Shown here: piece after piece, positions 1 through 6,674 of the stretch
Numbering within the stretch: position 1 is the first letter of the stretch
Layout: each line of letters starts with the position of its first letter
Assembly: GCF_018760735.1 (NCBI RefSeq)
Contig: NZ_JAHHZN010000031.1
Location: 1-33,192 of the forward strand
Origin: Hymenobacter piscis
Lineage (GTDB): Bacteria; Bacteroidota; Bacteroidia; Cytophagales; Hymenobacteraceae
Length of the DNA stretch: 33,192 nucleotides
Direction: 5' to 3'
Program-made: the position numbers and the translations under genes
Notes under the pieces: model-generated
Told to the model about the DNA's origin: nothing
The model's input: only the letters and a program-made list of their open reading frames with translations
The model's database searches: none

Positions 1-2
1 TC

Positions 3-110
3 TTTGGCCGGCTCAAGGAGGCGCGGGGCTTTGCCACCCGCTACGAGAAAACGGCCACCTGCTTCTTAGCCAGTGCTCACCTGCTCGCCGCCCTCGATTG
101 GCTCCGATGA
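3..110 (+). pseudogene. IS5-family transposase, C-terminal fragment (cut by window edge)
   Basis: The first 108 bases read in one open frame, from FGRLKEARGFATRYEKTA to a TGA stop at 108-110. The pattern F..LK..R..ATRYEK.A..FLA...L...L.WL is typical of the last 35 residues of IS5-type DDE transposases, which catalyse insertion-sequence transposition. The catalytic domain lies left of the window, so I cannot tell whether the element is intact. No terminal inverted repeat can be recognised in the 80 bases that follow. Confidence 0.7.
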
Positions 111-127
111 CTGTCCACACACTCTAA

Positions 128-185
128 CACATTCTCTCACATTCCCCCGTATTCAGACACATTCCTCTCCACATTCTCCACATTA
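128..185. repeat. Five spaced copies of CACATT(C/A)
   Basis: The heptamer CACATTC occurs at 128, 138, 158 and 170, with a variant CACATTA at 179, separated by 2-13 bases. It fills most of the space between the transposase fragment and shikimate kinase. It could be an unusual leader of that gene or debris of the insertion sequence. No function is known to me. Confidence 0.5.
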
Positions 186-189
186 GAAA

Positions 190-711
190 ATGAAGCTATA
201 CCTGATCGGCATGCCGGGCGCGGGCAAAACCACCCTGGGCCGGGCCCTGGCCACGGCCTACGAGGTACCGTTTCTGGACCTGGACGAGGAAATTGTGCGG
301 CGGGAGCAGCGCAGCGTTTCGGAGCTGTTTGCCCAGGAAGGCGAGGAGTACTTCCGCCAGCGCGAGGCTGATGTGCTGCGCGACGTGACGGCCCGCTACC
401 CGGCCCTGGTGCTGGCTACCGGGGGCGGCACGCCCTGCTTCCACCACAACCTGGAGGTGCTGCTCGAAACCGGCCTCACGCTCTACCTGTCGGTGCCGGT
501 GCCGGTGCTGCTGCAACGGCTGCTGCGCGCGGCCGCCACCCGCCCCCTGCTGGCCGCCCTCCCCGATGAGGCCGCGCTGGAAACCCGTCTGCAGGAAACC
601 TTAGCCGCCCGTCAGCAGTTCTACGACCGCGCCCCGCTGCGCTGTACGGCCCCTACCTGTTCGCTGGAGGCCATCCGGCAGCTGCTGGCCCGTTACAACA
701 CCACGGCCTGA
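190..711 (+). CDS. aroK: Shikimate kinase
   Basis: It phosphorylates shikimate to shikimate 3-phosphate with ATP in the chorismate (aromatic amino acid) pathway, in the cytoplasm. The 173-residue length fits the family. A Walker A loop GMPGAGKT lies at residues 7-14, the shikimate-binding LDLD motif at about 29-32 (D32 as the conserved Asp), and a GGG motif (ATGGGTPC) in the middle that binds shikimate. An arginine-containing lid follows (RAAATRPLL). The ATG at 190 lies directly before the P-loop strand, so the start is secure. No aro neighbour is visible, so the gene appears to stand alone behind an insertion-sequence remnant. The symbol could equally be aroL; one shikimate kinase per genome is usual in this phylum. 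Confidence 0.93.
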   Translation: MKLYLIGMPGAGKTTLGRALATAYEVPFLDLDEEIVRREQRSVSELFAQEGEEYFRQREADVLRDVTARYPALVLATGGGTPCFHHNLEVLLETGLTLYLSVPVPVLLQRLLRAAATRPLLAALPDEAALETRLQETLAARQQFYDRAPLRCTAPTCSLEAIRQLLARYNTTA

Positions 712-748
712 AACCGGGGTGCCCGTCAGCCATTTGCGCGGCGGTGTG

Positions 749-756
749 TATTTTTG
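749..756 (+). promoter_or_regulatory. Bacteroidota -7 box TATTTTTG
   Basis: TATTTTTG matches TAnnTTTG, the -7 element used by the Bacteroidota primary sigma factor. It lies 25 bases before the ATG at 781. It overlaps the alternative ATG at 754, which therefore cannot be the translation start if this promoter is used. A good -33 element is not clear. Confidence 0.5.
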
Positions 757-780
757 CGCTTTCATCATCCCTGTATTGGT

Positions 781-1458
781 ATGAATACTACTTCCGAAGC
801 TCCGGAAATTGCAGTGCGGGTAACGCCCGTTAAAACGCCCGATGCTATTAAGCCCAAGCACAAGGGTTCCGCCCGCCTGTTTGAGAATCCGGTGCTGGAG
901 CGGCTCACCCACACCCACATTGCCGGCCCGCTCACCATTTTCTTTTCGGTAGCCGCCGTCAGCCTGTACTACAGCCTGAGCCGGGGCCTGCTGACGGGGC
1001 TATCGGCTTTCGGCCTGTTTCTGGGCGGTTGGTTGCTCTTCACGCTGGCCGAGTACCTGATGCACCGTTACGTCTACCACCTCGATACCAGCACTCCGGC
1101 CCGGGCCAAGTTCCAGTACACCATGCACGGCGTGCACCACGAGTTTCCCAAGGATAAGACCCGCCTGGCCATGCCGCCCATCCTGACGGTGTTTGTAGCC
1201 TCGCTGCTGTTCTTCATCTTCCACTTCACGTTCGGCAACGCGGGCTTCGGCATCCTGGCCGGCTTCGTGTTCGGCTATGCGCTCTACCTGTTCGTGCACT
1301 ATGCTATTCACGTGTACGCCCCCCCGAAGAACTTCCTCAAGTTCTGGTGGCACCACCACGCCATGCACCACTACCGCCAGGATGAGGTGGCATTCGGCGT
1401 CAGCACCACGCTCTGGGACCACATCATTGGCACCATGCCCGACCGCAAAACCAAATAG
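781..1458 (+). CDS. Fatty acid hydroxylase / sterol desaturase superfamily membrane protein
   Basis: This is an integral membrane di-iron oxygenase of 225 residues. The histidine clusters expected for the superfamily are present in order: HRYVYH, HGVHHEFP, then HHHAMHHY, separated by hydrophobic segments. The spacing and short length resemble the Scs7/FA2H-like fatty acid 2-hydroxylases, which in Bacteroidota may hydroxylate the acyl chains of sphingolipids or other lipids. The substrate is inferred, not shown. The start at 781 is chosen because a -7 promoter box overlaps the earlier ATG at 754. A strong hairpin follows the stop codon. No lipid-synthesis gene is adjacent, so context does not narrow the function. 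Confidence 0.85.
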   Translation: MNTTSEAPEIAVRVTPVKTPDAIKPKHKGSARLFENPVLERLTHTHIAGPLTIFFSVAAVSLYYSLSRGLLTGLSAFGLFLGGWLLFTLAEYLMHRYVYHLDTSTPARAKFQYTMHGVHHEFPKDKTRLAMPPILTVFVASLLFFIFHFTFGNAGFGILAGFVFGYALYLFVHYAIHVYAPPKNFLKFWWHHHAMHHYRQDEVAFGVSTTLWDHIIGTMPDRKTK

Positions 1459-1481
1459 CACAGGTTGTTTAAGCCTACTAT

Positions 1482-1517
1482 GCAGAAGGGCCGCTCTATC
1501 AGGAGCGGCCCTTCTGC
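1482..1517. terminator. Hairpin terminator between convergent genes
   Basis: A perfect 15-bp stem (1482-1496 with 1503-1517) encloses a 6-base loop, between the stop of the hydroxylase gene and the stop of the minus-strand lipoprotein gene. It probably serves both strands. There is no long T run. Confidence 0.75.
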
Positions 1518-1540
1518 GTAATCCAAGAAGCTCTGACGAT

Positions 1541-1714
1541 CTAACCGCGCATCTTTCGCACAATGAACCACAGCAGCAGCACAACCAGAAAAATACCGAT
1601 GATGCCCGTCCAAGCCCCGGCTTTGAAGATGGTACCGATGGCGTCGCAGCTGCTGAGCGAGAAAGTCAGCAGCACCAGCAGGGCCGCCATAAGAGGAAAA
1701 CGGAGAATATTCAT
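1541..1714 (-). CDS. Small lipoprotein/membrane protein (57 aa)
   Basis: The reverse strand encodes 57 residues beginning MNILRFPLMAALLVLLTFSL. A lipobox LSSC follows at 20-23, then CDAIGTIFKAGAWTGIIG, a second hydrophobic stretch (about 38-51), and a basic tail IVRKMRG. Short proteins of this layout are common in Bacteroidota and are sometimes loosely labelled phosphatidate cytidylyltransferase; nothing here supports an enzyme. It is probably a lipid-anchored inner-membrane peptide with one transmembrane helix. It is convergent with the hydroxylase gene and shares its terminator. The reading frame, lipobox and tail are clear; the function is unknown. Confidence 0.7.
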   Translation of the reverse strand: MNILRFPLMAALLVLLTFSLSSCDAIGTIFKAGAWTGIIGIFLVVLLLWFIVRKMRG

Positions 1715-1812
1715 GGCAGGCAGGGGAGAGTAAACGGCCAGCGCCCGACTATTCGGGCTTGGCTGGGTTTACTGCCTGCGCCGGCAAAAGGTTGATTCCA
1801 CAAACCGAAAAA

Positions 1813-1855
1813 CGAACGAGGGCCGCCTATCCATTGGATAAGCGGCCCTCACTCG
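1813..1855 (-). terminator. Terminator of tRNA-Asn
   Basis: On the minus strand a hairpin (nine-bp core 1818-1826 with 1842-1850, extendable inward) begins a few bases after the tRNA 3' end. A run of five T follows it on that strand (complement of about 1806-1812). Confidence 0.6.
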
Positions 1856-1932
1856 TGGCGCTCCCTCCTGGGCTCGAACCAGGGACCCTCTGATTAACAG
1901 TCAGATGCTCTAACCGGCTGAGCTAAGGAAGC
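1856..1932 (-). tRNA. tRNA-Asn (anticodon GTT), CCA encoded
   Basis: Read on the minus strand, a complete cloverleaf can be drawn. The acceptor GCTTCCT pairs with AGGGAGC, allowing one G-T. The D arm is GCTC...GAGC. The anticodon stem TCTGA/TCAGA carries loop CTGTTAA, giving anticodon GTT for asparagine. The T arm CCTGG/CCAGG carries loop TTCGAGC. Discriminator G is followed by an encoded CCA (1856-1858). A possible -7 box TAATATTG lies at 1965-1972 on the same strand. Confidence 0.97.
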
Positions 1933-2027
1933 GGTTATGGCGGCGTTTTTTGCCGTTGCTGGTGCAATATTAGAACAAAGTTCCGGAAGCTGCAACTCTG
2001 TCTTTCAAAAAAACTGATACTTATTTT

Positions 2028-2477
2028 TTAGTTCGTGATTGTCAGGTTATTGCCGGAGAGGGCGGTGTTGTAGCGGCGGAGCGGGAGGGAGGCCGGACCG
2101 CCCTGAGGCTGCCCCGTGAAGCTGAACTGTGACTGGCAGCAGGGGTCATAGAGCTGCACAAAGGGGTTGATGAAGATCCGGGCGCAGGTATCCTGGGGCT
2201 GGTAAGGACAGTTGCGCTCGAAGGCCAGGTAAGTACTGGCGTTCTGGCGCACGACAATCAGCCCCCGCACCCCGCCCTTGTGGTAGACGGCTCCGTTATC
2301 GAAGCGCAGGTTGGCGTTCTGCTGGTCAGTGAGCACGAGCAGCTCGTTCACGGCGGCCAGCGGAATCTGGGGCTGCACGTTGCTGCCGGTGGAGTTGCAG
2401 GCCGAGAAGGCCAGTAGCAGGCCCGCAAGCAGGGCTGCGGCCACTGTTGCGCGACGGAGCAGGTGAGAAACGGACAT
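2028..2477 (-). CDS. Lipoprotein with degenerate Rieske-like domain
   Basis: The start at 2477 (MSVSHLLRRATVAAALLAG) gives a classic lipoprotein signal ending in the lipobox FSAC; an earlier in-frame ATG at 2513 only adds 12 residues before it. The mature part of about 125 residues resembles a Rieske ferredoxin fold: YLAFERNCPYQPQ, then LYDPCCQSQFSFTGQP, then GGPASLPLRRY. In true Rieske proteins these positions carry CxH and CPxHG/S cluster ligands. Here they read CPY and DPCCQS, so both histidines and one cysteine appear to be lost. It is therefore probably an envelope lipoprotein of Rieske fold without a normal 2Fe-2S cluster. Its role is unknown. Confidence 0.7.
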   Translation of the reverse strand: MSVSHLLRRATVAAALLAGLLLAFSACNSTGSNVQPQIPLAAVNELLVLTDQQNANLRFDNGAVYHKGGVRGLIVVRQNASTYLAFERNCPYQPQDTCARIFINPFVQLYDPCCQSQFSFTGQPQGGPASLPLRRYNTALSGNNLTITN

Positions 2478-2551
2478 CGGAAAGAAATCAGAGTGGGCCA
2501 GGTAGGCTGACACAACGCGTGTACGGCCCCGAATAGTGCGCCTAGCCCGCT

Positions 2552-3457
2552 TTACTCCGCGGCGGGGTACTCGTAGAAGCCCCGGCCCGACTTGCGGCCG
2601 TGGTGGCCGGCATCCACCTTCTGCTGCTGCAAACGGCTGGGACGGAACTTGGCGTCGTAGTGAAACGCTTCGTACATGGCTGAGGTAACCAGGAAGTTGC
2701 TGTCGACCCCGATCAGGTCCATGAGGCGGAAGGGACCCATGCGGAAACCGGCCGATTCCAGCAGCTCGTCAATCACTTCCACCGGGGCCACCTGCTCCTC
2801 GGCCACTTTCAGGCCCTCCACGTAGTAGTGGCGCGCCACCCTGTTCACGATAAAGCCCGGGGCGTCGGCGGCGCGCACGGGACGCTTGCCGAGCTGCTCC
2901 GCCAGGGCGTACACGGCATCGGCCACGGCAGGCGCAGTGGCTACCCCGCTGATGACCTCCACCAGCTTCATGATGGGGGCCGGGTTGAAGAAGTGCATCC
3001 CCACCACCCGCTCGGGGTGCGGAATGCCCGCCGCCAGCCGCGTAATGGGCAACGACGACGTGTTGGAGGCGAAGATGCTGGTGACCGGGTTCTGCCGGGC
3101 CAAGTCCTGGAACAGCCGCTGCTTCACATCGAGGCGCTCCACCACGGCTTCCACAATCAGGTCGGCCTGCACCTGGGCCAGGTCGGCCGTGAGCGTGAGG
3201 CGGACCAGGGCGGCTTCGTGGTCGGCGGGCGTCAGCTTCTGCTTCTCCACCAGCTTGCTCAGGCCGGCTGCAATGGCCTGTCGGGCCCGGGGCAGCATGT
3301 CGGCGTTGATGTCGAAGAGAATGGTGGGCAGGCCGTGCTGCACGCACACCTGAGCAATGCCCAGCCCCATGGTGCCCGCGCCCACAATGGCCACGGTATT
3401 GATGGAGGATTGAGACGCGGGTTGGGAAGCGGACGAGGTGGGAAGGGAAGCAGACAT
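2552..3457 (-). CDS. 3-hydroxyacyl-CoA (3-hydroxybutyryl-CoA) dehydrogenase
   Basis: It oxidises 3-hydroxyacyl-CoA to 3-ketoacyl-CoA with NAD+, or reduces acetoacetyl-CoA in reverse. The 301 residues form the short, single-function type (Hbd/PaaH/FadB2). An N-terminal Rossmann fold carries GAGTMGLG (residues 26-33) after a Ser-rich extension of about 20 residues. HFFNPAPIMKLVE carries the catalytic His. DAPGFIVNRVARHYYVE is the family signature in the C-terminal helical domain, followed by GPFRLMDLIGVD. It lies 89 bases downstream of pheS on the same strand, with no obvious functional link. Catabolic role (beta-oxidation, phenylacetate or butyrate) cannot be decided from context. Confidence 0.92.
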   Translation of the reverse strand: MSASLPTSSASQPASQSSINTVAIVGAGTMGLGIAQVCVQHGLPTILFDINADMLPRARQAIAAGLSKLVEKQKLTPADHEAALVRLTLTADLAQVQADLIVEAVVERLDVKQRLFQDLARQNPVTSIFASNTSSLPITRLAAGIPHPERVVGMHFFNPAPIMKLVEVISGVATAPAVADAVYALAEQLGKRPVRAADAPGFIVNRVARHYYVEGLKVAEEQVAPVEVIDELLESAGFRMGPFRLMDLIGVDSNFLVTSAMYEAFHYDAKFRPSRLQQQKVDAGHHGRKSGRGFYEYPAAE

Positions 3458-3546
3458 AAAAATCGGGCGGGGATGAATCGGCAGGCAAGGGCGGCAGCGG
3501 GGCGGACGGCCCGGCTACCGCGGGGCCAAAAATCCTCCGCCCGCTT

Positions 3547-4680
3547 TTACTGCACGCCTTCGAACTGGCGCAGGAAGCGCTGGTCGTTTTCGGTGAACAG
3601 GCGCAGGTCCTTGATCTGGTACTTGAGCATGGTGATGCGCTCAATACCCATGCCCCAGGCGTAGCCCGAGTAGCGCTCCGGGTCGATGCCCGACTGTTCC
3701 AGCACCGCGGGGTCCACCATGCCGCTGCCGCCGATTTCAACCCAGCCGGTGCCCTTGCAGATGTTGCAGCCCTTGCCTTTGCAGATCAGGCAGGTGATGT
3801 CGATTTCGGCCGACGGCTCGGTGAAGGGGAAAAAGGAGGGGCGGAAGCGCACCTGCACGTCGGCGCCGAACAGCTCCTGCACAAAGTAGTACACCGTCTG
3901 CTTGAGGTCGGCGAAGCTCACGTTTTCGTCAATGAACAGGGCCTCCACCTGGTGGAACATCATGTGGGCCCGGGCCGAAATAGCCTCGTTGCGGTACACC
4001 CGGCCGGGCATGATGCTGCGGATGGGCGGCTGCTGCGACTTCATCACCCGTACCTGCACCGGGCTGGTGTGGGTGCGGAGTAGATAGTTGGGGGCTTGGG
4101 GACTTGGGGACTTGGCCTCGTTCGGGGTGCTAGCAGATGACGGTTCGGCGGGCGAAGAGCCAGAATCCAGGTTCCCAAGACCCTCAGACCCCAAGACCCC
4201 CCGAATGAAGAACGTGTCCTGCATGTCGCGGGCGGGGTGGTTTTCGGGGAAGTTGAGGGCGGTGAAGTTGTGCCAGTCGTCCTCAATTTCGGGTCCCTCG
4301 GCCACGTTGAAGCCGATGCGGGCCAGAATGCGCACAATTTCCTCGCGCACCAGGCTCAGCGGGTGGCGGGTGCCCAGGGCCTGGGGCACGCCGGGCAGGG
4401 TGTAGTCGAAGGTGGGGTCGGCGGGGGCGTTGGCAGACGCGGCTTCCAGCGCCTGCTGGCGCTCCTCGAAGCGGGCCACGGCCAGTTGTTTGAGCTGGTT
4501 GAGCTCCTGGCCCACGGCCCGGCGGTCCTGCTGGGGCACGGTTTTGAGCTGGTCGAACAAGTCGGCCAACTGGCCCTTGCGGCCGGTGTAGGCAATGCGG
4601 AACTGGTCGAGCTGTTCCGCCGTGGTCAGGTCGTAGGCTTCAATTTCCGACCGTACCCGGGCAATGGTTTCCTGCATCAT
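3547..4680 (-). CDS. pheS: Phenylalanyl-tRNA synthetase alpha subunit (with in-frame insert)
   Basis: This is the catalytic alpha subunit of the alpha2-beta2 enzyme that charges tRNA-Phe. It has an N-terminal coiled-coil (about residues 1-80), a class II core with HPARDMQDTFFI (motif region), RTHTSPVQVRVM, the VYRNEAISARAHMMFHQVE region and motif 3 GMGIERITMLKYQIKDLR. The Cys-rich loop CLICKGKGCNICKGTGWVE is a variant seen in this phylum. At 377 residues it is about 37 longer than usual: a Ser/Pro/Ala-rich segment of about residues 160-198 interrupts the otherwise conserved join between DTFFI and LLRTHTSP. That segment is encoded by an imperfect palindrome. A perfect promoter box ends four bases before the ATG, suggesting a leaderless mRNA. 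pheT is not in the window. Confidence 0.96.
   Translation of the reverse strand: MMQETIARVRSEIEAYDLTTAEQLDQFRIAYTGRKGQLADLFDQLKTVPQQDRRAVGQELNQLKQLAVARFEERQQALEAASANAPADPTFDYTLPGVPQALGTRHPLSLVREEIVRILARIGFNVAEGPEIEDDWHNFTALNFPENHPARDMQDTFFIRGVLGSEGLGNLDSGSSPAEPSSASTPNEAKSPSPQAPNYLLRTHTSPVQVRVMKSQQPPIRSIMPGRVYRNEAISARAHMMFHQVEALFIDENVSFADLKQTVYYFVQELFGADVQVRFRPSFFPFTEPSAEIDITCLICKGKGCNICKGTGWVEIGGSGMVDPAVLEQSGIDPERYSGYAWGMGIERITMLKYQIKDLRLFTENDQRFLRQFEGVQ
4089..4201. repeat. Imperfect palindrome with 8-bp units, in frame inside pheS
   Basis: The left arm has three tandem copies of an octamer (CTTGGGGA, about 4094-4115). The right arm (about 4174-4201) has three copies of its near-complement (CCAAGACC, CTCAGACC, CCAAGACC). 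The arms could fold into a hairpin of about 25 bp around a 60-base loop. The whole element reads open in the pheS frame and corresponds to the extra 37 residues of that protein. Confidence 0.7.
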
Positions 4681-4684
4681 CCTA

Positions 4685-4692
4685 CAAAGGTA
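4685..4692 (-). promoter_or_regulatory. -7 box TACCTTTG of pheS, possibly leaderless
   Basis: On the minus strand TACCTTTG is followed by TAGG and then the pheS ATG at 4680. With the box at its usual distance from the start of transcription, the first base of the mRNA would be at or next to the A of the ATG, or of the second ATG at 4677. Confidence 0.65.
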
Positions 4693-4938
4693 GGCTGATT
4701 GCGGATTGTTGCGGATGGATTGTCTGAGCTGAAAATTATGAATCTGAATATCAGGTGTATAGGATGATAAGGCGCGTTCCTGCGGAAGCCCGTTGAGAAA
4801 GTTGGTACGGTTGCTGCAAAGTCAGCCAGCAGCACAGGCCAGCAGAAACCGGACGTGGGGCGCCACCCGCCGGATGGCCGCTGCCCCGGTCCCGACAGGC
4901 GGCCGGCGGCTTCCTTCCACTCCTCGATACTTCTTCTG

Positions 4939-5499
4939 ATGAAACGGTTGTTCTTTGTTGCCGCCCTGGCGGCGGCCCTCTTCAGTGCGCCCCAGGCTCA
5001 GGCCCAGACCAAGAAAAAAACAACGCCCACGTCGCCTGCCAATACCAGCGTGGCCCCCGCCACCCGCCCCGCCGATGACGACTGGGGCTGGAGCTCCGGT
5101 TGGGGCGACTCCCGCGCCGAGCGGCCCGCTCCCGCTTCGGTGGGCCGGAACACGGCTGATACGCTGGCGGCCGCCCCTGCCCCTGTCACCGACCCGATGA
5201 TGCAGTCCTCGGGCGTGATGCTGGCTCCCGGCATGAACACGGCCCCCTACCGCGGCACCAGCACCGACTACCACGGCCGCCCAGTGGCCAAGGGCAAATC
5301 GTTCCGGCCCCGCTCCGTGCGGGTTGCCCAGACCGACCCGATGATGCAGTCTTCGGGCGTGATGCTGGCCCCCGGCATGAACACGGCCCCGCACCGGGCC
5401 GCCAGCACCGACTATAACGGCCGCCCCCTGCGCCAGCCCGCCCCGGCCGTGGCCGCCAACCCCGTTACGGATGACTCGGCCGTAGCAGCTGGCTGGTAA
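4939..5499 (+). CDS. Secreted WG-motif protein with two internal repeats
   Basis: I recognise no named family. The start at 4939 gives MKRLFFVAALAAALFSAPQA, a clear signal peptide; the open frame further upstream is not plausible coding. The mature protein (about 164 residues) begins with a basic/Thr stretch and an acidic WG motif (DDDWGWSSGWGD). It then carries two nearly identical units of about 33 residues, each starting TDPMMQSSGVMLAPGMNTAP and ending STDY(H/N)GRP(V/L). They are separated by a basic linker, and the protein ends in AAGW. It is a paralogue of the next plus-strand gene (5863-6525), which shares the WG and LAPG...TDYxGRPL motifs. Probably an extracellular or surface-associated low-complexity protein; function unknown. 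Confidence 0.75.
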   Translation: MKRLFFVAALAAALFSAPQAQAQTKKKTTPTSPANTSVAPATRPADDDWGWSSGWGDSRAERPAPASVGRNTADTLAAAPAPVTDPMMQSSGVMLAPGMNTAPYRGTSTDYHGRPVAKGKSFRPRSVRVAQTDPMMQSSGVMLAPGMNTAPHRAASTDYNGRPLRQPAPAVAANPVTDDSAVAAGW

Positions 5500-5862
5500 A
5501 CGCTGGTCTTCCGTTTTTCTGCATCCCGCCCGCATGGCGCAGTTGTCACCGGGACAGGCCGTTTGGGGAGTACACTGGGGCATGGCTGTCAGCGGGCGGT
5601 GAAATATGCAGCTTCCTGTCGGCTGTGGGGTTCTTGCCAAAGGCGGGAAGGCGGAGTTGAAAGGGATGATTTGCGAAAAAGCGGAACGTTAGACGGTGGA
5701 TATCTGTTAGGCAAGGATCAGATAATCTGCGTATTATTCGTAAATAAAATCTGTGGGGAACTTCCTGACGTATCTCGCGTTCTGCCGAAATGTGGGGCGG
5801 GTATTTCGGGCCCGCACGGGGCACCGTACCTTCGCGGCAACAATCTGTTTAGCATCTTCTTT
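5500..5862. other. Intergenic stretch of 363 bases between the paired secreted-protein genes
   Basis: I see no gene here. The open frame that runs through on the plus strand lacks protein-like composition. The part from about 5690 to 5760 is AT-rich compared with its surroundings, and a -7-like box lies near the right end. No convincing terminator follows the gene ending at 5499. Confidence 0.5.
5827..5834 (+). promoter_or_regulatory. -7-like box TACCTTCG
   Basis: TACCTTCG differs from TAnnTTTG at one position and lies 28 bases before the ATG at 5863, a typical distance. It supports the 5863 start over the longer open frame. Confidence 0.45.
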
Positions 5863-6525
5863 ATGACTCGTCAAATTCTTCCTTTGCTGCTCATTGGCGG
5901 CCTGTTGGTAGCCGCTCCCGCCGTGGCCCAAAAGAAAAAATCAGCGGACGACGGCTGGGGATCTTCCGACGGCTGGGGGGCTCCGGCACCTAAAAAAGCA
6001 GCTTCCACGAAAGCTCCTGCAACAAAAGCCGCCGCGCCTAAAGCGGCTGCACCGGTTGCCGAGCCTGCTGCTACTCCTGCTACAGCCACGGCTCCTGCTT
6101 CGGCCGGAGGGGAGTGGGGAGGAGCAGCCGGTGGCAGCGCTTCGGCTGCCCCAGCCCCCGAAAGCCAGCCCATCGGGGCCAGCCTGGCTCCGGGTTTTAC
6201 CGCCGCGCCTTCGCGTCGGGTGACCACGGACTACCGCGGCCGGCCCTTGGCGCCTTATGTGCGGCGCTCGGTACGCTCCGTTGACATTGCTCCCCCGGCC
6301 CCGGCTCCGCTGCCTGTCATGGCTCCGGAACCAGAGCCGGAACCCGTAATTGCCGTAGCAGCCCCGGCACCCGCTCCCGCTGCGCCTAAAGCGGCAGCTA
6401 CCAAAACTGCAGCAGCTTCGGCCGGCTCCAAAAGCGCCACGGCTACCAAAAAAGCAGCTGCGCCCGCGAAAAAGCCGGTTAAAAAGGCCGATGATGGCTG
6501 GGGCAGCGGTGGCAGCGGCTGGTAG
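5863..6525 (+). CDS. Secreted Ala/Pro/Lys-rich WG-motif protein, paralogue of 4939-5499
   Basis: The start at 5863 (MTRQILPLLLIGGLLVAAPA) gives a signal peptide, cut probably after AVAQ. The mature protein has the order: basic start KKKSADDGWGSSDGWG, a Lys/Ala/Pro-rich spacer, one copy of LAPGFTAAPSRRVTTDYRGR, a Pro/Glu-rich segment, a second Lys/Ala-rich spacer, and a final KKADDGWGSGGSGW. The ADDGWGS motif thus sits at both ends, and the LAPG...TDYxGRPL unit matches the repeats of the upstream paralogue. The composition suggests an extended, flexible, positively charged envelope or extracellular protein. A perfect terminator follows. No enzyme motif is visible and the function is unknown. 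Confidence 0.75.
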   Translation: MTRQILPLLLIGGLLVAAPAVAQKKKSADDGWGSSDGWGAPAPKKAASTKAPATKAAAPKAAAPVAEPAATPATATAPASAGGEWGGAAGGSASAAPAPESQPIGASLAPGFTAAPSRRVTTDYRGRPLAPYVRRSVRSVDIAPPAPAPLPVMAPEPEPEPVIAVAAPAPAPAAPKAAATKTAAASAGSKSATATKKAAAPAKKPVKKADDGWGSGGSGW

Positions 6526-6549
6526 TAGCTCCACTCGCGCTTCCGATAT

Positions 6550-6602
6550 AACCACAACAGAAAGCCCGTCCGGCAATACCGGACGGGCTTTCTGTTGTGG
6601 TT
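6550..6602. terminator. Strong bidirectional terminator
   Basis: A perfect 24-bp stem (6550-6573 with 6579-6602) encloses the 5-base loop CAATA, between convergent genes ending at 6525 and 6675. Its rising stem ends in TTGTGGTT rather than a clean T run. Confidence 0.85.
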
Positions 6603-6674
6603 GCTGCCGTGAGAAGTATTGCGATAGTACTTCTGATGGCGTATGTCTCCGTACTCAACAACCAGGCTTTATTC

